64,000 nucleotides of DNA from Cucumis sativus. Taxonomy: Eukaryota > Streptophyta > Magnoliopsida > Cucurbitales > Cucurbitaceae. Of the stretch, positions 17,701 through 30,600 are shown piece by piece. The DNA lies in contig NC_026657.2 of NCBI RefSeq assembly GCF_000004075.3, positions 3,286,001 through 3,350,000 of the forward strand. Direction: 5' to 3'. The position numbers and the translations under genes were made by a program. The notes beneath the pieces were generated by a model. The model saw only the letters and a program-made list of their open reading frames with translations, was not told the DNA's origin and did no database searches. Numbering within the stretch: the first letter of the stretch is position 1; the number at the start of each line of letters is the position of its first letter.

Positions 17701-19353
17701 AGACATTCGACTTGAATTGGCTATCTTTGTAAGTTGTTTCAATCCTAGTGTGTATTACAAAGATTCCGTTTGGAACTTAAATGCGGTTAAGATCCCAGGG
17801 AAGGCACCCTCATTTAGAGAATAGAAGAATGATCTGAGGTGCTGTTAACTTTCCCAAAAACACTTAGCTTCTTTATGAGCCCACTGGATAAAGAGATTGC
17901 TATTGATAACAGGTTATTTATGTGTTTATTAAGGTGCTTCCGGTGATAGGGTCTCCATTAGACTTTTCAGAGGTCCTTCTAGACATTGAGGTCTCCCTAC
18001 TGACTCCATCAGTCCAAGCACAACCCATAACAACAATACCATGTGTGGGAGTGATTTTGAAATAATTGATACAAGTTTTTCCATTTTTAGAATTACTCAA
18101 AAGGTAACTTCAATTATTCAAAATCAATTTTAATAGAATGAATATTTCGTTTAGAATTTCAAAACCTGACATTCACTAAGTTTCTGGTAGTCTACCCTTC
18201 AGAATCATCATGCAAAGACGAGTTAACAGAAATTATTTTGTATACGCAAGGCATTACCTCAGCAATACAAGTAGAATTCAACCCTAAACCACAACAATCC
18301 TATCTGCTCACCATAGTCATTAGTGTAGGTCCAGCTGATGCCTTGAGCTTGAGAACATAACTCTTAGCAAGTCACCTAACTGCCTTGTTCAGTTTCGATT
18401 ACAAGAGGAAGATGATGCCTGGGTTAAAGGTTCTAACTCTAACTTAAGCAAGTCTTTAGATCAGATCCTGGATAAATTGTTTAATTTAAAATTTAAAATT
18501 TTCTTTAACACATGCTCGTAATGATAATTGAAAAAAAGGTGCCTTTGTATCCTCATTTGGTCATTCATGTCTATGTTCCTGTATGAGAATTTACTTTTTA
18601 ACACAATAGTGACTGAGCTCTTGAGGATCAAATCTGATTTCACAAACAAATGTGTGCTCTTGAAAAGAAATTATGAGTATGATTATGAAAATGGAAACAC
18701 GTATGAAATATATTTGAAAGGTTGCAATGTGTTTAAAGTGCAAGAAGCACTTTAAATGTACCAGTAACAACTTATATCAGCAACAGAGTAATTTTTCTAA
18801 AGGGGAAGATAAAATATACCAATCAGAAGCTTGAACACTATCCCATAGGATTGTGTTTAGAGTCTATTAATTATAGTCTCAAAATATGTTGAATTGGACA
18901 CTGAATGTTTAATTTTCTTCTGTTGTTGGCCCATAGGATTACCAAGCAATGGTAGCCCAGCTTGAGCACCAGTTTCGACTTGGTAGACTTTCCATCCAGG
19001 GATTGTGGTTTTACTGTCAGGTTTGAGCTTCTCTCAATTTCTATGGATTCATTTCAAGTATGCCTTCTCACATTTTTGGCTATGTCACACTTGCAGCCTA
19101 TGATGGGTTCCATGCAAGCATTATTTGCAGTCACACGGCAAGTTTCAGCTAATGATATTGCAGGGTCTGCAGTTCTTAATCTCTTGCAGAGCCAGGTACT
19201 GCATTCATAGTCGAGATGCATAGTAATCATCAGATTCTTTCAGCAAGTTTTCCTAGCTTATAGAACATCCTTTGGACATTGATATTTGGCTATTCTGTGA
19301 ATAGTTGTAGATTGTTGGGCTCTTGTTCTTCTACTGCCTCTCCTTTCACTGTT

Positions 19354-19394
<41 letters not shown>

Positions 19395-22300
19395 CCTCTC
19401 CCCTCTTTTTTTCTTTCTTGAATTTTGCCCTGTTCCTCATCACTGGACCTGGCCTAACCATTTGTGAATCCAATATAACCAAGTTTTTTTCTTTTATCAT
19501 AGCTCATCCATGAGACCATGACCTTTTTATAGTTCATATTATCAGTTAAGATAACCCAAGCCATAATCTTAGAAGCTCTACCATCATTTCCATCAACATA
19601 GTGGAATCTATAATATGTTTCACATTAATTGGATCCAACTTTAATTCAAAAACTTTAGAAGAAACCATCTTTTTAATCCATCTGCTGAAACTCAACCAAT
19701 AATCTTATATATGATCTCAACCTAATGAAGGGCTCTAATTCACTCATCTTGTAAGCCTTTATCTCTTAGAAATTATGCAAACGAGTGTCTTCTTGAGACG
19801 TGTGTCAGAAAATTTATGAAATTGAGTTTTAGAACTCACTGAATAGATCATCTTCAATGATGCTAAATCTTTGCTTTTCTAGTTTAGGCCAAGGCTATGG
19901 CTGGTGATAATGCAGTGAGGTCTTTGCTGGAGAAGATGACACAGTGTGCAAGCAATGCTTACCTTGGTATATTAGAAAGGTTGGTTCAAAGAATTGATCT
20001 AATTTTTTATAATAATAGTTTGCGAACTTTCTTCCCCATGAACCAACACACACACGCAGACATGCCTAAAGCCCTAAAAAGAGCAGAGAAAAAATCCATT
20101 TGGTTATTTATCAAGTGTCTATTAATGAACTTGGACTTAATTTTTTAAGTGACAATTTCATTGCTTGTTGATGGCTTTGTCTGATTTATGGGATTAGAGT
20201 AATTAAACAACTCGAGAGTTTTCTTAGATAAGTTGTCTCCTCTCTCTTCTTTTTTTTGATTTTGTACCATTTACAGTCCTTATTTGGAGATCTCAGCATA
20301 TGTTGTCTGACACCATTACTTTAGATTCAAATGTCTTTTCCTAACCATTTCTTTAGGAGATGGGATCTCTTATCCTCTTTCTTAGGTTGTTTTGTTTGAG
20401 CTCGTCGATATCCTTTGTTTCTGATTATTTAGAACCATGAAAATGCAAAATACACAATCAACTACTTCATGGTCCTTTTGGTTTGGTTGGGGCTTTGCTC
20501 TTCTCATATTGTTGCTGAAAGGAGACAATATGAGTGCACATTTAAAACTGTGGTGGTATTTTTTAGAATCATGGATTTGCAGTCCTTACTTTGTCTTGCC
20601 ATCCATAGAGGCTGGTTCAAACTTTTCTGTTGCTTTAGAGTATTTGAATAACCAATCCAACATGGTTGTTTATTTGCACAAATTATTTATTACCCACTAT
20701 TAAATCACTAATTCACCCAAAAGCTTAAGCTAGTGGTTGAAGGCAAAATTTGATTGTATATCACCAACACTCCCCCCCACTTGTGAGTTTGAAATATTTG
20801 TAAGGTTTAACAAGTGGAATCAATTTTACCTCACTTTTGGGTTTGAAATATTTGAAAGGCCCAACAAGTGGAAATTGATTTTAATTGGGGAGGAAACGAT
20901 AGTGCGGGGGCTTGAACATAGGACCTCCCTGGACCACCTGCTCTGATACCATATTAAATCACCAATTCACCCAAAAGCTTAAGCTAGTGGTTGAAGGAAA
21001 ATTTAATTATATATCACCAACACCCACGATTCAACTTTGCCAACATGTATGGGTTTTTTAGAAGTCACTTTTTCTGGAAAGTAACTGCCCCTTTCCCCTC
21101 CTCACTGTTTTGTGGCCATGTTTTTCCATTTTATTATTTATTGATCAGATTGCCAAAATATAAATTAATTTAAATTTCAGATGGGTTTATGAGGGAGTAA
21201 TTGATGATCCTTATGGTGAATTTTTCATTGAGGAAAACAAATCTCTGAAGAAGGTATGGAGCTTTCTACCATATTTTAGAATATTGTGCATTGTAGTTCT
21301 CATGGTTATGAAGTATGTTATTCTAGGAGAGCCTCAATCAAGATTATGACACAAAGTATTGGAGGCAACGCTATAGTCTCAAGGAGGGAATTCCTACATT
21401 TCTTGCAAATATAGCAGGCATGATATTGACAACAGGAAAATATTTAAATGTCATGAGAGAATGTGGGCATAATGTTCAGGTTGATTTATTTATTTTTTTG
21501 TTTGTTAGAACTTTTTTATCCTCGTCATTGCTATGTTATTTGGTTAATTTGTAAAATAATAAAAAAGATATATGATTTTATTGCTATTTCAGCTACCAGC
21601 ATCAGAAAATTCGAAGTTAATGAGTTTTGGCTCAAATCATCAATATTTAGAATGTATAAAAGCTGCGTATGATTTTTCCAGTAGTGAACTATTGAAACTT
21701 ATTAAAGAAAAGGTAGCATTCAATGAATTCCTTCTTTGCTGGTTCCTTTCCTTATTTTCATCCATCTTTTCTTTTAAATATTTTTCTAGCTTTCATTCGT
21801 GGAAATTTCTTTACGATACTGGAAAGTTTTGGTCTTGTCCCTGCAGTATGACCTGATGGGGAAGCTGAGGTCAATTAAGCATTACCTTCTGCTTGATCAG
21901 GTATTTGATCTTTGATTGGTAAACTTATGCTGCCCTCAATGAACCTAGGAGCCTAACATTATTGTCATGTTAGGCTCAGTCCACTCGGAATGCTTTGAAG
22001 TATTGCATACTTATAAATTCATAAGAAATACCCTTCTCTAATTAATTGATTCTGTTGGTCTGTCTTCTGAGGAACTACCATAGTGTAGCATGAATCAAGT
22101 TAAGCAATGCAATGTCTTTCCTGTTGCGATAGACACTAGTAGTGCACTCAGTGTAGAAAAAGTAAAAAAAAAAAAAGAGAGTTACCATTTATAATACCAG
22201 GATTCTCCTAATGGAGTTGTATTGAAGATTTCCCATGTGGTTTTTTATTAATTTATTCATTTGTTAGCAAATCATATTCACGATTGCAGGGTGATTTCTT

Positions 22301-25300
22301 GGTTCATTTTATGGACATTGCTCGAGATGAACTTTCAAAAAAGCTTGATGAGATTTCTGTAGAGAAGTTACAGGTTTGATCCTAACCTCTGTCTAGAACT
22401 AGGGCCAACTTTTACTGATTATTTCCTAATGAGTAATGTTGGTGCATCATTATTAAAATGATACCTTCATGGCCATCTAGTCTCTTCTGGATGTTGCCTT
22501 ACGCACCACAGCAGCTGCAGCAGATCCTTGCCATGAGGACTTAACGTGTTGTGTGGTAAGCTAATTGCAGTTTATTTTTTGTATGATGCAGAAAATACAA
22601 AAAAAAATGTCCGTTTTATTTTCATTTTTAAACATACTTTCAGGAAAGAATGTCATTGCCTAAAAGCTTGCGTGCACTCAAGGATCTAGTTGACAGTAAG
22701 ACTCTTGACATCAATGATCAGGAAGAACCCATGGGCATTACTGGCCTTGAGGCATTTTCGTTAAGTTACAAGGTAACTTAATCAAATTGGCCTTTGAAAA
22801 GTTACTTTGAATTTATAATATTTCATTTCATTTCTGAAGTAATACTATCAGTCTACAGCATAGATGGCTTAAACATTCGCCTAGGCACCTAACCCTCTGC
22901 TATTTATCCTAGTCATATTTATTCAAGGGTCAGTCCCTTTGGATAATATCTGGATTTAAGTTTTGGACAGTTATCTGTAACAAACTTTTAGGTTGGGCAT
23001 TAGAAAAATCCACCCTTAATCACTAGATGATGTATACTAATTAAACTCGTAAACAATCAATTCGTTCAAATAGAAAAGTTTCTTTGGTGGTCCACGGACC
23101 ATTGTCAGGATGAAAAAGAAGTTTTCTTATTGATTTCTAAAGAATAGTCAATGATGTGGTGAAGCTTAAGTGAGAAAGGATGGAGGGGACTAAATTACAT
23201 TATCTACCCTTAAAGGTAAAAAATAATAGAATCCCAAGTAGAAAGTAAAATAATTACAAACTAAGTCATAAGCCTTTGTGTGATGTCTCTTGAGAAAATC
23301 CACGCCAGTTTTGAGTAGATCATCATAGTTAATCTTCAAACTTTTGGGGAAAAAAGAAGCTAGAGTGAAACTTTCTGTCTGGCTTGAGGACTTCGCCTCA
23401 CAGCATTTTTGTAAGGACCTCTCTGCACAGGTAAGCTCCCACTCTTCTGATCTCCAAAAAGAAAAAGGGATGAGAAAATGAGAGAGTGAAAGAAGGAAGG
23501 GTGAGTTAATGTAGGGTATGAAAAAAATAAAAAAAATAAAGTACTTTATGTATAATGTGTTGTATGATTAGAAATATTAACTAGTTATTGGCTCAATACT
23601 AGGCATTCTTAAACTAATATTTGGCTTGAACCGGTATCATTTTTTTCCATTGTGCCATTTGGTTTATATTTTTTGTTTGTATTTATTTTGTATATATTCA
23701 ATGGGAGCACAATTTCAGGTCAGGTGGCCATTGTCTATAGTTATATCATGGAAATCTCTATCAAAGTACCAGCTGATCTTTCGCTTTCTTTTCCACTGCA
23801 AGCATGTGGAACGCCAACTTTGTTGGGCATGGCAAGTGCATCAGGTATGATCTTAGTTTTCTTTTCATGGTTTGATGGTCATTTAGCATTCGTTTTTCAC
23901 ACATAAATAATGATCTATGGCAGGGGGTTCGTTCCCTTAATATCCGCGGTACATCCATCTCAAGATCATCTTTACTCTGTCGTTCAATGCTTAAATTCAT
24001 TAATAGCCTTCTGCACTATTTGACCTTTGAGGTAGGGTTCTCTTTCAGAAAATTAATTTTTCATTGTTTGAAAATGATGCTTGCATTGTGTACCGTAGTC
24101 TGAGTTTTCTCGAGTTTATATTTAATTTCTTTCTCCATCCTACTTGAGCATGTGGTCGACCATTAGTATGTTTTGTTTCCATTATGTTTTTCCTTGACGG
24201 CGACTTTAATTCCAAACCCACATTGCCCATAACCTGTCATTACGTTTTTTCTTGATAGCAATGGAATCTGGCATTTGGTTTTTTGACAAGTTTTTTGGTT
24301 TTAGGTTCTTGAACCCAATTGGCATGTAATGCACAACCGGATTCAGACTGCAAAAAGCATTGATGAGGTACATTCCCTTCTGTAACTTATGTTGGAAGAA
24401 TAAGAGTTTTATCATGCACTGCTAAAGTGCCTATTGTAAGAGTTTTACCATGTATTGCTAAAGTTCCTTGTGTAAGTAAATTTGATAAGCTCCTTTGATC
24501 AGGTTATTCAGCATCATGATTTCTTTCTTGACAAGTGTCTCCGAGAATGTTTACTTTTGTTGCCACAGTTACTTAAGGTCAGTTAATGATGTATGTTTTT
24601 TTCTCCTCAACTTGCTTTGTAAGTAGAATGGTATAACTAGCTTTAAAAATCGTCAACATGTGCACCCAGTACCCCTATGTCTAGGTGAGATGTGCAGCAA
24701 CAATAAGGTGACTTCATTCAGAAAAAAAATAAAAAGGGATAATAGGATCAGGGCAAGATGGGCTAAATGGAAGAATATTCCAATTTCATCAGGACGAGCT
24801 TTGGCTCATTCAGTGTACTAGAGTAGTCCCCTTTATCGTTTCTCCTGCATAGGACTCCCATTAAATGCATTAAGATCCTGGAGAAATAGTTAGGAATTTT
24901 TAAATGGAGAGGATCAATTCTTGTCAAAATTATCTCCACCTTGGGAATTGAAAGTCTTCCTTCCTTCCCATCTTGTTCAGACGGCTATTTGTTGGGTTCC
25001 CTTTAAGAGAAAACACCTCCCTCCTGGAATGGTTGTTGAGGTTGTTTCAAGAGGGAGAGAGTATCATGGAAAGAGATTATTAGCAGTTTAGCAGTAAATA
25101 TGGGGCCGAGAACTCCCGTTGCCTGACTTTTAAGTGTCAAAAACAAATAGATCCAATCGTCCTATACATTGAATTATAAATCACAAACTTTCAGTGCTGT
25201 TCATTTGTTGTTGTGGTCTTCTACTAATATATTCTCCTTGTGCAGAAAGTGGAGAGGTTGAAATTGTTATGCCTGCAGTATGCAGCAGCTACACAGTGGT

Positions 25301-25662
25301 TGATTTCATCCTCCATTGATGTATGTAAGTCAGAGGAATCGTCTGATAGCATGATTTGTTCCGAAAAAACCAAGCAATGGAATGGAAGAACACCCAAGGG
25401 GACAAAACTAACCACCTCCAACTCGGCAGTCATGGAGTCTATCCTGTAAGTTAATAATGTGCGACCGTTTACCATCATACCTCACACTTGAAAGTTCTTG
25501 CACTTACATCCGCTTTGCACACATTGCAGTAAATTTGAGAAGGAATTCAACTCTGAGCTTCAGAGTTTGGGACCAATTTTGAGTAAAAGCTCTCAGGCTG
25601 AGCCATATTTAACTCACCTTGCTCAGTGGATTCTTGGGATTGAAATGACAAATAGGTTCTGA
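14721..25662 (+). CDS. GCP2: Gamma-tubulin complex component 2 (GCP2/Spc97 family)
   Basis: Subunit of the gamma-tubulin small complex, which with GCP3 and gamma-tubulin nucleates microtubules at the cell cortex, nuclear envelope and mitotic arrays. Model: 21 exons, 2124 nt, 707 aa. Exons: 14721-14810, 15128-15177, 15297-15345, 15618-15752, 16682-16813, 18937-19020, 19097-19195, 19888-19979, 21181-21253, 21327-21479, 21593-21712, 21847-21900, 22290-22373, 22481-22555, 22644-22772, 23719-23844, 23924-24031, 24305-24367, 24503-24577, 25246-25445, 25530-25662. Family marks are WVYEGVIDDPYGEFFI (about 245-260), the N-terminal GRIP1-like helices and the C-terminal block LSIVISWKSLSKYQLIFRFL with KHVERQL. 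Length is close to the ~680 aa of other plant GCP2 proteins. All junctions are GT-AG. Intron 5 (16814-18936) is large and partly repeat-like; intron 8 holds a TRIM element. Not co-regulated with its neighbours as far as I can see. Confidence 0.93.
19354..19390. repeat. (TC)n microsatellite in GCP2 intron 7
   Basis: An uninterrupted run of TC dinucleotides, followed by CTCTCC variants, lies in the intron between 19196 and 19887. It produces spurious Ser-Leu and Arg-Glu open frames. Confidence 0.9.
20698..21022 (-). mobile_element. Miniature LTR retrotransposon (TRIM/SMART type) in GCP2 intron 8
   Basis: A 325 bp non-coding LTR element. Near-identical 72 and 71 bp direct repeats lie at 20698-20769 and 20952-21022. 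Read on the minus strand each repeat begins TGTTGGTGATATA and ends GATTTAATA. Directly inside the right-hand repeat, minus-strand bases 20951-20940 read TGGTATCAGAGC, the standard primer-binding site for initiator tRNA-Met. Directly inside the left-hand repeat is a polypurine tract (minus strand GTGGGGGGGAG, 20780-20770). Both ends are flanked by the same 5 bp, CCCAC (20693-20697 and 21023-21027), a target-site duplication. It encodes nothing and must have moved using proteins from another element. The repeats differ at a few positions, so insertion is not recent. Confidence 0.9.
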
Positions 25663-27639
25663 GTTTCTTACCTCATGTAACTTTACTGAATTAGAATTAC
25701 TAGGGGTCTAACGACCTTGAACAAGATTTGTTCAGTAGGTTGTACAAGTGTGTCCTTGAGTTCTAAGAATTGCTAGAGCTTTAGAAGGCTAAATGTTTTG
25801 ATTGCTACAGTTTGCCCAGTATGTCTGTCCATATCATCTTAACCTTCTCTAGGAGTCGGGTTATTTACACGGCGATGTGGTTCATTTTTACTTGTGAGCG
25901 TTTAGATAGTTAACAAGTTATTGAATATAAGGAACTTTACTTGTTTCTTGTATGTGACAGGAGATGAGAATGATCACAATGTTGGCTCTCCTTTGCCTTC
26001 ATGGTTCACTTTTTGTTTTGTTCTTGTGGTTTAATTCCTCTTTTAGTTTTCCATTTCTCTTTTCTCCTAGTTGTCTTGTTTACTGAAAACCTCTCAACAA
26101 AAAGATCATAGCATTCATGATTTGGATTGTGATATGTTTCTCTGTTTTTGTAAAATGCTTTCTTACCAAAGTCGCATTTGATAACTCAAATTTAATTGTT
26201 GATAAAATAAATCGAGTCAATGTAAACATAACTTAATTGACATGAATTATGTATGAGATAAAAAAAATTGAACAATAAAGAACCAAGTGACGATGACAAG
26301 ACTTGAAGCATCAAAGGTGAGATGTTTACTTCTAAAGATGTCTACCAATGGTAAAAGTGGCAACATCGAGCTCCTATAGACATTTGATAATAAAAATATA
26401 AAAAAATAAATTTGAAAATTTAGATTCAATCACTCTTTATGATTCGTGTATTAAATTATGTCAATAGGTTTACATTTATGAAGATTTAGGTACGAAGTTG
26501 AACCTAAGACGATGTAGATGGAAGACTGTGTCCTTTTATAGTGACTTTTCATTTAGTTTAAATCTCTCAAGTTTTGAAGTTATTTTTTATTCTTTTATTT
26601 AGAATCCAAGATCTTGAACTCTCCATTGTTATAAAGAAAAAAAATACAAAATCCAAATGTTATGAAACACACATCATTTTCAAACCGTATACTAAAACGG
26701 GACGAGATCTAAAATACAAACATCAAAGTAACTCAACTTTTTTTTTTGTTATTTTTAAATATAACAAAATTAACCAGTATATTTACAAAATATCTCAATT
26801 TATTTCAATAGGGTGCGGAATATCAAAATAAACTATTATATATATCATAAAAGATATATGTAATAGTTTTTTTTTTTTTTCTGGTTAGATGTAAAACTCG
26901 AACTTATATATTAGGTATGCTATTAAAAGAATTTCTATACTCTTCATCTTTTTCAAAGTTTTTTTTTTTTTTTGTCCTATAAAAAAGGTTATCCCTACCT
27001 TACCTACCTTTATTCCCTTAAAAACCATTAGTTTATCAAATAAAATTACTTCCTTAAATTAAAAACAATTTATTTTTCATTTTTTAATTTAATTTTGAAA
27101 ACCAAAAGGAAAAAGAAAAAGAAAAAGAAAAAAAGAGAGAATTTTTATTTCTCCCCATTCAAATCTTCTCCATTTTGGGACTTCAATTTTCAAACCAAAA
27201 ATCGTGAAGACACACAAAGGTCGAAGATTGATCACTGCATCAAGATCTTGGCCGGCCCGACGCTACCCCTTTGATCCTTCCGTAAAGCTTCGTCTCTTGT
27301 CGCTACTTTGTTGATGCTCTTGTTCAATTCTCAAACCTCTCGATTTTTGTAAGCTGCTATACCATTCTATTTGCTTCCCCTTTTTAAGCTCCTTCAATAA
27401 ATTTTCTGAATCTTTTTGTTCTATTGATTCTGTAATTCCAACTTGTTTCTTCCCCAATGTAAAAAAAACAACCTTGCCTTTTCGTTTTTAGATTCTCGTT
27501 AATGGGTGCCTTAATTTTCCGTTGGGTTGGTTTTCTGTTTGATCCTTCGTAATTGCGCTTCTTGTCTAATTAACAGGGATGTAGAGTAACTGAATTCATA
27601 AGGGAATCAAAACTAGCTTCTCTTTCAATTTCTAGTGCG
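25663..27639. other. Intergenic and 5' leader of the DHHC gene
   Basis: GCP2 3' flank, then AT-rich DNA with poly-T runs near 26865 and 26957. From about 27110 there is a GAAAAA-rich block and then more GC-balanced sequence, which looks like the leader of the DHHC gene. A possible 5' UTR intron runs from GTAAGC near 27347 to AACAG near 27577; this is inferred from splice consensus only. Confidence 0.5.
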
Positions 27640-30600
27640 ATGGCTGTTCAATGGTTACTGTTATGTCATGGCTTTGTTACACTTTTAGTGGTGGTCTCTT
27701 TCCTTTGTGGTCAATGGCCTATCTTTGAGGGCACTCCCATTCAACGTATTCACCACTTTATCACTTCTGGCGCCTACGATTATTTCTTGTAATTCTCTCT
27801 CTTATCTTTTCACTTTTTTTTCTTAAGGTTAAAGGTATGAATTTAGTTTCTATGTGCTGTATTTAATTTCTCCTTGAACTTATTTAAGGTTTAATTATGC
27901 CATTTTGTTGTTAACATTGTTAACTAAAATAATGATGTGAACAGTATATTACACAAGATTAGACTAACTTGACATGACAAGAAGAATGGATAGTTAGACA
28001 AAATAGCGTTACATGGTCAAGAGGAAGGGGTTTAATGTACTGATTTAAAAGAAGAGTGTGTGGTGTAAACTACTTTATTTTGTGTAGTTAAACTTCTTTT
28101 GCCATTTTCCTTTCATGTCAAATAAAGTAGTTCAAGTACTTGATTAGTTGACATTGCCAACAACAAAACCATCATGGATTGGCCTAGTGGTCAATAAGAA
28201 CCTTGAGTTCAAGAAAGGAGTTAGCCTTGAGTTAAATAAAGGAGAGAATGAGTTCAATCCATGATGGCTACCTATCTAGAATTTAATATCCTACAAAAAT
28301 TCTTGGCACCCAAATATTGTAAAATCAAGTGGGTTATTACTTATTAGTCAAGGGCCTATAAGAAAGAGAGAATAAAAATACACACTACACAAAATTTAGA
28401 GATGTAGTTGAAACTTTTTAAGGTTTAGGGACTGCATAAATACAACATCTAAAGTTACAAACTAAATTTATATTTTAACCTTTTGTAGCTCTATTTTGCC
28501 AACTATGTAGTTTTATGCTAAATTTCCTTCTTTTTTTTTTATAAATTTTTGGTTCAAATGCAGACGATTTGTAGGATACTTATTTGGGTCCAAAGGAACT
28601 AATGCAGTTCTTGCGGTTGAAAGTTTCTGCTGCGACAGACCTAATCCAATCCTTCAGGTCTATAAATTATTTACTTTTTGATAAGTTGAAAGAACCAAGT
28701 TTTAATACTCAAGTTGGTGTCATAACATTGTTGCAAAGTTTGGATCATTGGAACTTACATATGTTTTAGCTTCATGTATATATTTAAGGTAATCACAATG
28801 GGGGGCAAAACTGGTTGCCATATTTTCCAATATATTATATGAAAAATAATTTGCAAATAGTTTTTCCTTTCTACACCACTACTATACCACTTTTGTATCA
28901 TCGATAAACTAGAGCATTGTATCATTAAAATGTTGTTTCTTATAAAATAAAAAGTATTGTGCCAGCATGCCGTCATACGAATGTAAAGTTCACCACTAAC
29001 ACACCTAACGTAAAGTTTATTGCATATATACGTAATTTGAAGTTTATCATTTATATAACGTTTATGTGATTCAGGTAAATTATTGTCATATCTAATACAA
29101 AATATCAGTGATATACTATTTTTGTATCATTAATAAAGTATATCACTGATATACCAATTTTATACATAACTGATAATATTTTATCATGTTATAGATCAGC
29201 TATTATCACAAACACTTATATTTATGCTTAGCTACGAGTTGGTTTCACATTAGAAAATAGTTTCTCCTGTTCCTGAGTTCTACTACTAGTTGTGGCATTA
29301 GTATGTCTAGTTTGTTTAACTTGTTTGTGTAATAAATTGGCCCAAGATTACGGATGATTATTATGAGATAGTTTGTGCGTGATTTAAAAACTGTCATATC
29401 TTTTGTTGGTGCCATTGATGATTATTTTCCGTGTGTATCAGAAAGGGATGTAGAAAATATTTATTAGGGCGGTATCCTATAGTCCAAGTTTCTAAAGCTC
29501 TAGCATAAAGACATTTCCACTAACTTGAATATATTTAGGAAGGATACTGTTGTGCTCACTGCTCTGATTCTGTAATTTTCTTTCATTCGACTTTTTTTTC
29601 TCTTGCAGGTTATTTATCTTGCCATCATTGGGGTTACCTATTACATTATTACGATGTCTACATTCCAATATGTCCCTGGTTATTATTTAAGTGGAATTCA
29701 TAGGTAACTGTCCTAAAATCTTTACGTATTGTGTTCTATTGTTTGACTACTTTGCAAGCAGACTTCCATCTTGAATGCCTTAGGCTTTTTGTGTTCTTGC
29801 AGGTATACAAGCTTTTTGGCTGTTACTGTTGGTGTTCTCCTCTTTCTATTAACCAGCTTTTCTGATCCAGGGACAGTGAATGCTGATAATGTAACTCGTT
29901 ATCTGTCTGCTTATCCATATGACAACATTATTTACTCTGAAAAGGAATGTTCAACTTGCAAAATTCCAAAGTAAACATCTTTTTAATACACAATTAATAA
30001 TTTAATAGTGTGTTCGGGATTGCAATTATAATAATTATTTTCCCAATTTTTCATTGTCTCAGACCTGCTAGATCCAAACATTGCAGCATATGTGATCGTT
30101 GCGTTGCACGCTTTGATCATCATTGTGGATGGATGGTTTGAATTACCTCAGTCCCCTTTTTTCACTACCTTTTTGATAGTGCCGTTTGTATGGTCTTAAG
30201 TCATTGAATTTTTTATTTTTGATACTTCGATGTTTTTTTCGTCTTTGCAGAATAACTGTATAGGGGAGAGGAATACTCGGTATTTTATGGCCTTCCTTTT
30301 GTGGTAGGTGCTAGTTGAGTTCTGAGCATCTATGTTGTACTAGGGTTGTTGGATGTAGTCAAATTTTGAATTTGGTCTTTAATGTTTGCATAAAGATCAA
30401 TGTTATAAGAATAATTTAAACTTAATTTTTTTCCAACTAAATGAAGTTGAGAAAATTTTCTGTACCAGATTATGTTGACTTTCGCTTTTTGGAATTTGAA
30501 CGTACTGGTCATTTCATTTGCAAAACTTTAGATACTTGCAACATTATGTTTCTGCTATGTTAGTGTTCTTGAGTCTTTCAATCACTATGCATTTTTTTCA

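Noticed and set aside
17918-18100. Possible transposon protein fragment in GCP2 intron 5
   Set aside because: The frames around 17160-18400 are broken and no conserved motif could be recognised on either strand.
19258-19500. Arg/Glu-rich minus-strand frame
   Set aside because: It is only the translation of the (TC)n microsatellite in GCP2 intron 7.
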